Below, piece after piece: positions 1 through 6,339 of a stretch of DNA of 24,941 bases. Location: NCBI GenBank assembly GCA_934434905.1, contig CAKSAI010000011.1, positions 1-24,941 of the forward strand, given 5' to 3'. Position 1 is the stretch's first letter. Each line of letters starts with the position of its first letter. This DNA comes from an uncultured Lachnospiraceae bacterium (GTDB lineage Bacteria > Bacillota > Clostridia > Lachnospirales > Lachnospiraceae). Both the position numbers and the translations under genes were made by a program. Under the pieces are notes generated by a model. It had not been told where the DNA came from, did no database searches, and saw only the letters and a program-made list of their open reading frames with translations.

Positions 1-1730
1 ATTTTGGCCCATACCCCAAGGGATTGATGTATGGTCTCCAATGCATCGAGAGCTGGCTTTACGATGACAATGCGCCCTTCAATCACCTGGAGGCATTGGA
101 TGTCATCGACTGGCTGAAGGAACAGGTGGAGACAGATTATTTTGAAAAGCTGATTGAAACATATCTTATTAAGAACCCGCATCGGTCTACGGTCATGATC
201 CTGCCGGAGCGCGGGCTGAATGCGAAGAAGGATAAGGAGCTGGAGGAGAAGCTTCGCGCATACAAGGAATCTCTGACACCGTCCGAGATCGCAAAGCTTG
301 TTGCAGATACCAGGGAACTTGAGGAATATCAGGAGACGCCTTCCACTCAGGAGGAGCTTCTTACCATTCCCATGCTGACACGGGAGGATATGAAGCGTGA
401 GGCGGAGCCGCTTTCCACCCAGGAACGGAGCGCAGAGGAGACGAAGATTCTTTTTCACGATGTGGAGACCAACGGCATCGCTTATCTGAACCTGCTGTTC
501 GATACCTCCGCTGTGGCGGTCAGCGATATTCCCTATGTGGGAATCCTGACAGCAGTGCTGGGGTTCGTGGATACAGAGTGTTACCGCTATGGAGAACTGG
601 CGGATGAGATCAATCTTCACACAGGCGGAATCTACAGCGCGATCGGCGTTTACAGCCATGTGAAGGAGGAACGTCTTGAGACGAAGTATGAGGTGCGGGC
701 CAAGATCCTCTATGATAAGCTTCCCAAGGGCATGGAACTCATCGGTGAGATCCTTCGGGAGACAAAGTTCTCGGATTCCCGCAGGATCTATGAGATCCTG
801 GCACAACTGAAATCCAGGCTGCAGATGAACTTAGGCGCTTCCGGTCACTCCATTTCCGCCACCAGAGCGATGTCCTATTTCTCACAGGCGGCGAAATACA
901 ATGACATGACCACCGGCATAGATTTCTACCGGACGGTGAGCCGACTTGAAGAGAACTACGACCGGGAAAAGGACGCTTTGGCAGCGAAGCTTCAGGAATT
1001 GACGGAGCTGATCTTCCGCCCGGAGAACCTGACGGTCAGCCTGGGCTGCCGTTCGGAAGGCTATGAGCGCCTGCTGCGGACATTGCCGGGGCTTAAGGCA
1101 TTGCTGTGGGATACGGCGGTTACGCGTCATGAGGATGTGCTGACGTGTGCCGTAGCCAATGAGGGCTTCTATGATGCATCCCAGGTGCAGTACGTGTCTC
1201 GTGCAGGAAACTTCAAGAATGCAGGCTTTGCATATACCGGAGCGCTTCGGATCCTGAAGGTGATCCTAAGCTATGAATATCTGTGGGTGAACATCCGCAT
1301 GAAGGGCGGCGCTTACGGCTGCATGAGCGGATTTAACCGACGGGGAGACGGCTACTTCTCCTCCTACCGCGATCCCAATCTGGAGAAGACCAACGAGACC
1401 TATGAGGGAACGCCTGCTTACCTTCGGAGCTTTGACATAGACGAGCGGGATATGACAAAATATATCATCGGAACCTTCAGCGACATGGATACGCCGCTGA
1501 CACCGTCCACGCGTGTGCAGCGGTCACTGAGCGCTTACCTCACCGGAGTCACCCTGGAGGATCTTCAGAAGGAACGGGATGAGGTGCTTGCCGCCACCCA
1601 GGAGGATATTCGGGCGCTGGCGAATCTGGTGGAGGCTGTGCTTTCAAAGAATGCCATCTGCGTCATCGGAAACGAGGAGAAGCTGCGGGAGCAGGCCGGA
1701 ATGTTTAAAGAACTGAAAAGTTTACTATGA
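1..1730 (+). CDS. PreP/insulinase-like zinc metallopeptidase (M16C), 5' part missing
   Basis: The frame is open to the left edge: residues encoded from base 3 read FGPYPKGLMYG, so the TTG at 24 is not a real start and the gene is cut by the window. About 575 residues remain of a family usually near 970. What is left is the second half typical of M16C/PreP peptidases: a linker ending in a TIPMLTREDM-type stretch (about residues 115-124 counted from base 24), then the domain with the conserved R..GGAYG motif (RMKGGAYGCMSGF, bases ~1298-1335) and the SSYRDPNLEKT segment that follows it. The zinc-binding HxxEH motif of this family lies in the N-terminal domain and would be outside the window. Family members degrade short or unfolded peptides in a closed chamber; the protein here has no visible export signal, but its N-terminus is unseen. 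Stop TGA is at 1728-1730 and overlaps the left end of a structured repeat. Confidence 0.88.
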   Translation, partial: FGPYPKGLMYGLQCIESWLYDDNAPFNHLEALDVIDWLKEQVETDYFEKLIETYLIKNPHRSTVMILPERGLNAKKDKELEEKLRAYKESLTPSEIAKLVADTRELEEYQETPSTQEELLTIPMLTREDMKREAEPLSTQERSAEETKILFHDVETNGIAYLNLLFDTSAVAVSDIPYVGILTAVLGFVDTECYRYGELADEINLHTGGIYSAIGVYSHVKEERLETKYEVRAKILYDKLPKGMELIGEILRETKFSDSRRIYEILAQLKSRLQMNLGASGHSISATRAMSYFSQAAKYNDMTTGIDFYRTVSRLEENYDREKDALAAKLQELTELIFRPENLTVSLGCRSEGYERLLRTLPGLKALLWDTAVTRHEDVLTCAVANEGFYDASQVQYVSRAGNFKNAGFAYTGALRILKVILSYEYLWVNIRMKGGAYGCMSGFNRRGDGYFSSYRDPNLEKTNETYEGTPAYLRSFDIDERDMTKYIIGTFSDMDTPLTPSTRVQRSLSAYLTGVTLEDLQKERDEVLAATQEDIRALANLVEAVLSKNAICVIGNEEKLREQAGMFKELKSLL

Positions 1731-1890
1731 AAGCCCAGTCTCAATGCTTATGCATGAGCCATGCTTGCATGGGTGAATGCATGAGCATTAGAGACGCTAA
1801 CCTGTATGAGCAAGTAGCGCAATAGCGCGGATTGCGAATGCAGGTAGGATTGTGGGAGCACGAAGTGCGGAGCAATCCGTAGGCTTTCAT
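1727..1890. repeat. Structured intergenic element with 9-bp terminal inverted repeats (MITE- or REP-like)
   Basis: ATGAAAGCC at 1727-1735 is the exact inverse of GGCTTTCAT at 1882-1890. Between them lie three hairpins. The first is long and imperfect (1738-1795): GTCTC/GAGAC, AATGCT/AGCATT, ATGCAT/ATGCAT and CCATG/CATGG around a CTTG loop. The second is CGCAAT (1818-1823) with ATTGCG (1831-1836). The third is GGATTG (1847-1852) with CAATCC (1873-1878), enclosing GCAC-GAA-GTGC. There is no ORF and no T-tract, so it is not a simple terminator. The left end supplies the stop codon of the peptidase gene. It could be a mobile miniature element, a repetitive extragenic element or a structured RNA; no second copy is visible in this window. 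Confidence 0.6.
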
Positions 1891-1913
1891 TCATACTGAA
1901 CAGGGAGAATAGC

Positions 1914-2822
1914 ATGAATCAGAATTTAAAATCAGGATTTGTAACGATCATAGGTCGTCCCAACGTGGGAAAGTCCACGCTGATGAACCGCCTGATCGGC
2001 CAGAAGATCGCCATCACATCGAAGAAGCCACAGACGACCAGAAACCGGATCCAGACGGTATATACCGATGAGGAGAAGGGGCAGATCGTGTTTGTGGACA
2101 CGCCGGGGATCCATAAGGCCAAGAATAAGCTGGGCGAGTTTATGGTGGGTGTGGCGGAGCGTTCCCTAAACGAAGTGGACGCGGTTTTGTGGCTGGTGGA
2201 GCCCACCACCTTCATCGGGGCAGGAGAGCAGCATATCATCGAGAAGCTGAAGAAGGCCAATACACCGGTGATCCTGGTGATCAACAAGGTGGATACGGTG
2301 AAGCCGGAGGAAGTGCTTGCCGCTATTGACACCTACCGGAAGGTCTTTGACTTTGCGGAAGTGGTGCCGCTGTCCGCGCTGCGCGGGGAGAATACGGAGA
2401 TCCTGTGTGATCTTATTTTCAAATACCTACCCTATGGCCCGATGTTTTACGATGAGGACACAGTGACGGATCAGCCGGAGCGGCAGATTGTCGCGGAGAT
2501 CATCCGGGAGAAGGCTTTGCATGCCCTGGATGAAGAGATTCCTCATGGCATTGCGGTGACCATCGAACGGATGAAGGAGCGGAAGGGCCAGCATATCATG
2601 GATATCGAGGCCACCATCATCTGTGAGCGGGATTCCCACAAGGGAATCATCATCGGGAAGAACGGCAGCATGCTGAAGAAGATTGGCAGCAACGCACGTT
2701 TCGAGATTGAACGGCTCCTGGAGTGTCAGGTGAATTTAAAGCTCTGGGTCAAGGTGAAGAAGGACTGGCGTGACAGCGATTTTATGATTAAAAATTTCGG
2801 CTATAAGGACGAGGATCAGTAA
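1914..2822 (+). CDS. era: GTPase Era
   Basis: This is a 302-residue ribosome-assembly GTPase of normal family length. It binds 16S rRNA near its 3' end and helps 30S maturation. The G1 loop GRPNVGKST is at 14-22, the TTRN switch region at 41-44, DTPGIH at 62-67, NKVD at 124-127 and SAL at 154-156. The C-terminal KH domain carries the RNA-binding GIIIGKNGSMLKKIG loop at 244-258. The ATG is preceded by AGGGAG with 6 bases of spacing. It sits 183 bases after the peptidase gene, with the structured repeat filling that gap, and is followed by the yqzL-like small gene and recO, the usual Firmicutes order. No terminator is seen between era and recO, so they are probably co-transcribed. Confidence 0.97.
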   Translation: MNQNLKSGFVTIIGRPNVGKSTLMNRLIGQKIAITSKKPQTTRNRIQTVYTDEEKGQIVFVDTPGIHKAKNKLGEFMVGVAERSLNEVDAVLWLVEPTTFIGAGEQHIIEKLKKANTPVILVINKVDTVKPEEVLAAIDTYRKVFDFAEVVPLSALRGENTEILCDLIFKYLPYGPMFYDEDTVTDQPERQIVAEIIREKALHALDEEIPHGIAVTIERMKERKGQHIMDIEATIICERDSHKGIIIGKNGSMLKKIGSNARFEIERLLECQVNLKLWVKVKKDWRDSDFMIKNFGYKDEDQ

Positions 2823-2911
2823 GGACTTGCCATTTTTTATCTGGTATATCCCATGCGGTACGGGAAAAACTATGACTATCATACGTGACGAAGAAGCAAG
2901 GGGGTATTTCC

Positions 2912-3100
2912 ATGATAGAGCAGGAATGGATGCAGTTTGAAAGTACGGGCCATGTGGCCGATTACCTGGCTTACAGCAGGAGCCAGGGAACGGGATATGA
3001 ACATGCGCATGCAGATTGCGATGTAAGGGAGAGAGAAGCGAGGGATGGGGCAGACCATTGTGCTTACCGGTATGGTGTTGGCGGCGATACCCATAGGTGA
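2912..3100 (+). CDS. Small YqzL-like protein between era and recO
   Basis: A 62-codon frame starts at ATG 2912, behind a strong AAGGGGG ribosome site about 7 bases upstream; the in-frame GTG at 2885 has no such site. The first 23 residues (MIEQEWMQFESTGHVADYLA and on) fit the W-x(2)-F-x-x-T-G-x-[IV]-x-x-Y-L pattern I associate with Bacillus YqzL, which occupies the same place between era and recO. Function is unknown. The later half is rich in charged residues and histidine and looks unlike a conserved domain. The frame runs 56 bases into recO, so the true C-terminus could be shorter if a frameshift is present: the neighbouring frame would end at TAA 3024-3026. Position and start are good evidence of a gene; the name is from memory of the family. 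Confidence 0.6.
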   Translation: MIEQEWMQFESTGHVADYLAYSRSQGTGYEHAHADCDVREREARDGADHCAYRYGVGGDTHR

Positions 3101-3800
3101 ATATGACAAGAGAATCACACTTCTCACGAAGGAGCGCGGGAAGATCACGGCCTTTGCCAAGGGTGCAAGGCGGCAGGGAAGTACGCTTACGGCTGCCGCC
3201 AATCCCTTTGCCTTCGGCCAGTTTGAGGTATATGAAGGCAGAACCTCCTATACCGTTGTGCGCGCTTCCATCTCCAATTATTTCCGTGAGCTGGTGGCGG
3301 ATTTTGAGAGTGTATACTATGGATTCTATTTTCTGGAAATCGCCGATTATTATACCAGGGAAAATGCGGATGAACTACATATGTTGAAGCTCTTGTACCA
3401 GTCCATGCGGGCACTGGAGAAAAAGACGCTTCCCAATCGGCTGGTGCGCTGCATCTATGAGCTGAAGGCCATGGTGATCAACGGAGAGTACCCCAATGTA
3501 TTCTCCTGCATGGACTGTAAGCGCGAAGACAGGCTGGCTTTTTTTGATGTGGAGAAGGGTGGAGTGCTCTGCGAGACCTGCGGGCGAACCGGAGCGATCC
3601 CGGTGGATGCTTCGACACTCTACGCACTGCAGTATATCGTTACCTCCTCCATTGAGAAGCTATATACATTTACGGTGTCGGAGGAGGTATTAACGACACT
3701 GGAACGTGTCATGGAAGCGTACATGAAGCGCTACATCGACCGAAGATTCAAGTCACTTGAGGTGCTTAAGGAGAATCTGGGGTTTGCAGGAAAATTGTAA
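3045..3800 (+). CDS. recO: DNA repair protein RecO
   Basis: This 251-residue recombination mediator of the RecFOR pathway loads RecA onto SSB-coated single-stranded DNA. The N-terminal OB fold has the family hallmark GMVLAAIPIGEYDKRITLLT (9-28) and the basic KGARR stretch (39-43). A helical domain follows, and a four-cysteine zinc site is made by CMDC (C155, C158) and CETC (C176, C179). Length is typical. ATG 3045 is the best start because it keeps the conserved N-terminal strand; AAGGGAG lies about 12 bases upstream, and GAGGG is too close to serve. It overlaps the end of the small upstream ORF by 56 bases, so translation may be coupled. A strong terminator follows about 50 bases after the stop. 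Confidence 0.95.
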   Translation: MGQTIVLTGMVLAAIPIGEYDKRITLLTKERGKITAFAKGARRQGSTLTAAANPFAFGQFEVYEGRTSYTVVRASISNYFRELVADFESVYYGFYFLEIADYYTRENADELHMLKLLYQSMRALEKKTLPNRLVRCIYELKAMVINGEYPNVFSCMDCKREDRLAFFDVEKGGVLCETCGRTGAIPVDASTLYALQYIVTSSIEKLYTFTVSEEVLTTLERVMEAYMKRYIDRRFKSLEVLKENLGFAGKL

Positions 3801-3848
3801 AGAATTCATAACAGATATTTGAAAAGAAAAAAGAACATAAGTATAAGC

Positions 3849-3880
3849 TCTTCCCGCTTCTTGGCGGGGAGATTTTTTTT
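3849..3880 (+). terminator. Rho-independent terminator after recO
   Basis: TCTTCCCGC (3849-3857) pairs with GCGGGGAGA (3864-3872), with one G-U pair and a 6-base loop, and is followed directly by eight T (3873-3880). It separates the housekeeping block from the accessory locus. Confidence 0.93.
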
Positions 3881-3957
3881 CTTAAAAATTCCTATTCTAA
3901 AAAATACAAGAAACTGGCTAAAAAATATAAAGAACTGGTTGACACCCCTCGGATTTG

Positions 3958-3990
3958 TTGCGGAAACGAGAAGTTCTGTGATAAGATAAT
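3958..3990 (+). promoter_or_regulatory. Possible promoter of the accessory locus
   Basis: An extended -10 box TGATAAGAT (3979-3987) has a weak -35 TTGCGG (3958-3963) 18 bases upstream. It is the only reasonable promoter between the recO terminator and the first surface-protein gene. A consensus TTGACA at 3939-3944 is too far from this -10 (37 bases) and has no -10 of its own. A weak -35 would fit a promoter that needs an activator such as the AraC protein at the end of the locus; that link is inference. Confidence 0.4.
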
Positions 3991-4035
3991 GGCGAAAACA
4001 GAGTAAAAAATCAAAAAGGAAAAGAGGGATGAATC

Positions 4036-6339
4036 ATGAAGATCGGTAAACGGTTTTTGGCGCTTGGACTTGCTGCGGCCATCGGTATTCTCTCCGGCAA
4101 CTGGGAGGCTCTGGCGGAAAATGATTTGCCGGAATACGATCACGCATGGTGCTTTGGCGAGAGCGACAAAAGCAGACCGGAGGGGGCGTCCGTAGGCGAA
4201 GAGAAGGTCTTTACCTATGAATATGGGGTAAACGGAAGCTTTTCGCCGCTGACAGCCTACCGCATCGACTGGTCCGCATGGACGCTGAATCAAAATGCAC
4301 CGTCCGTGGGCGCATGGTTTATGGGCGCAGGCAGTGAGGCAGAAAGTGCCGTAGTATTTACTGCACCCAGGGCGATGAACGTGGAGCTTTCCAGCACGCT
4401 GCCGATAGCTCTTGACAGCCAGTACGCCGACCTTTGCGACGGCGTGGGGCTGATGGTGCTTATACAGAATGACTATGGTTTTGCGCCGCTGTGGCCCAAG
4501 GCAGGCTCCTTTACCTGGTATGATGTGAAATCCCAGGGAACGGCAGCGCTCTCCGGCGTAAGAACCAGACTTAGGACAGGCGATCGGCTGCTGTTTGTGG
4601 TTCATTCTCTGGGAGCCACCGCCGACGGGGATACCATCCAGATTACCCCTAAGGTAGCGGAGATCGCAGAGAAAGCGGAATATCCCAAGGGCTTTTCGGG
4701 ATGGGTCAGCGACCGGGAACCATCGTCTGAGACGGGGCAGAAGCCGTCAACCGGGGCTGGGGATTCCACTGCGCCCGGGGAAGTGTCCTATGTTTCCAGT
4801 TGGTATCTGGGAGAAGGGGGCTATAACAGCAATACGAAGGATAATGATTATCCGTTCTCCTATCGCTATGGCTTTGGGGGCGTTTACGACAATTATCTCC
4901 CCTTAAAAGAGAGCTATGACTGGGGAAATGTGTGGCGTATCCCGGATGTCTGGGCTCCCTGGATCGCCGGGTATTTCCTGTCGGTTGCCAAGGGCGTGGA
5001 CGGCGCGGTGGCCTTTACGGCTCCGGAGACAGGAACGTATGAATTTTCCAGCACCCTTGGAAAAAGCATACAGCTCGATACCAGCGGCGGCAACGACAGC
5101 GATGGGGCGCAGTTTCTGGTGGTTTCCCAGAATGCGGAGGGCAATTATTATCCGCTGTATCCTTCTCTTGGAAAATGGGAGTGGCTGACGCTTAGAAAGG
5201 ATCAGAAGTATCCCTTTGAACCGGTGACTGTCAGCCTGAAAGCGGGAGAACGGCTTCTGTTTATTGCCCACAGTACCGGCAGCGACGTGAACGATACCAT
5301 AGGCTTCGACGCCAAGGTGGTCTTGAAGAAAGCGGGGAGCCTGGCTGCGTATCACAGCGAATTTGTACCGTGGCCGGAGGGCTTTTCCGATCCAGACCCG
5401 GATCAGAATCCGGCAAAGCTTTCGGAGCTGTTCACTTCCGCCTCCCCTGCGGTTGGGCCGCTGTCCCTGCAGTTTGGCTATGACGGGGAGTATCAGCCCA
5501 TGACGCTGTACCGGGAGGACTGGGGTGCCTGGACCTACGGCGGTAACGCGCCGGCCATCGGAGCCTGGTTTATGGGTGCAGTGGCTAAGCGGGACGCCGT
5601 GCTGATCTATACTGCGCCTTCGGATGGGAAGCTGCATGTGAAGAGCGAGACAGCCCTTTCCCTGGATTGGGGCGAGAAGAGCGACGGTGCGCAGGTGATG
5701 GTGGTTTTGAAGAACCAGAACGGAGAACGCCCCCTGTGGCCAGCCGACGGCCAGTGGGAATGGGCGAAGATTACGAACGGCATGGAGCTTCCCATGGATG
5801 GGATCTCTGTTTTTGTCAGGAAGGGGGATCAGGTACATGTGATCGTGCGATCCGTGGGGAATGATGAGTACGATACCGTGGACATCAATCCCGTGTTTGA
5901 CCTGGATGATTCTGTCACTGAGGGAGCGCTTCTGGAAGCGGTGGAGCGGGTATATCCCACGGAGGATGATTATGCGGCGAAGCTGCTGAAGCTTTCGGGT
6001 TCTCTGGATGCGCCCGCAGGAACGGGACAGCAGGAGAAACCGGGCGCTTCCTTTCCGATATGGGGAATCATTATCATCGTTATCGGGGTGGCTTTTGTAG
6101 TAACCGTAGCGGTAGTCAGTCAATGTAAGCGTGAGAAACGAAAGAGTAGGAAAAATGAAGAAAACGATCAAGGAGAAAGCAAGGGAAAATCAGATGAAGG
6201 GAAAATGGAAAAAACGAGTTTTATCACTGATGTTGACGGCGGGAATGATCCTGGGAGGAATAACGGCCATGCCGGGAGACAGTGGTTTTGTCTCGGCGGC
6301 GGATATCACCAACGATCAGCCGTCCTGGTTTATCGGTAA
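4036..6339 (+). CDS. Membrane-anchored surface protein with three PLWP modules; 3' end apparently frameshifted
   Basis: The 767-residue frame starts at ATG 4036. Signal peptide 1-27 ends in EALA. Three related modules follow (about 37-207, 254-430 and 462-622), each with an early aromatic W-[YC]-[LF]-G-type strand, a W(F)MG or YFLS strand, an FTAP or YTAP strand, and the signature PLWPKAGSFTW (151-161), PLYPSLGKWEW (373-383) or PLWPADGQWEW (566-576). A transmembrane helix at about 675-695 is followed by a basic KREKRKSRK stop-transfer stretch. After residue 706 the frame runs into the signal-peptide region of the next gene, giving a 61-residue tail that makes little sense. One extra A in the A5 run at 6151-6155 would end the protein at 707 residues in an ATGA overlap with the next start, matching other junctions in this locus. 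I do not recognise the module family; ligand binding, probably of carbohydrate, is a guess. An SD-like AAAGAGGGATG run precedes the start region. Confidence 0.75.
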   Translation: MKIGKRFLALGLAAAIGILSGNWEALAENDLPEYDHAWCFGESDKSRPEGASVGEEKVFTYEYGVNGSFSPLTAYRIDWSAWTLNQNAPSVGAWFMGAGSEAESAVVFTAPRAMNVELSSTLPIALDSQYADLCDGVGLMVLIQNDYGFAPLWPKAGSFTWYDVKSQGTAALSGVRTRLRTGDRLLFVVHSLGATADGDTIQITPKVAEIAEKAEYPKGFSGWVSDREPSSETGQKPSTGAGDSTAPGEVSYVSSWYLGEGGYNSNTKDNDYPFSYRYGFGGVYDNYLPLKESYDWGNVWRIPDVWAPWIAGYFLSVAKGVDGAVAFTAPETGTYEFSSTLGKSIQLDTSGGNDSDGAQFLVVSQNAEGNYYPLYPSLGKWEWLTLRKDQKYPFEPVTVSLKAGERLLFIAHSTGSDVNDTIGFDAKVVLKKAGSLAAYHSEFVPWPEGFSDPDPDQNPAKLSELFTSASPAVGPLSLQFGYDGEYQPMTLYREDWGAWTYGGNAPAIGAWFMGAVAKRDAVLIYTAPSDGKLHVKSETALSLDWGEKSDGAQVMVVLKNQNGERPLWPADGQWEWAKITNGMELPMDGISVFVRKGDQVHVIVRSVGNDEYDTVDINPVFDLDDSVTEGALLEAVERVYPTEDDYAAKLLKLSGSLDAPAGTGQQEKPGASFPIWGIIIIVIGVAFVVTVAVVSQCKREKRKSRKNEENDQGESKGKSDEGKMEKTSFITDVDGGNDPGRNNGHAGRQWFCLGGGYHQRSAVLVYR

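Noticed and set aside
4903..6171. A 422-codon reverse-strand frame opposite the three-module protein
   Set aside because: Composition is that of antisense to a GC-biased gene; the sense strand has signal peptide, repeats and TM helix.
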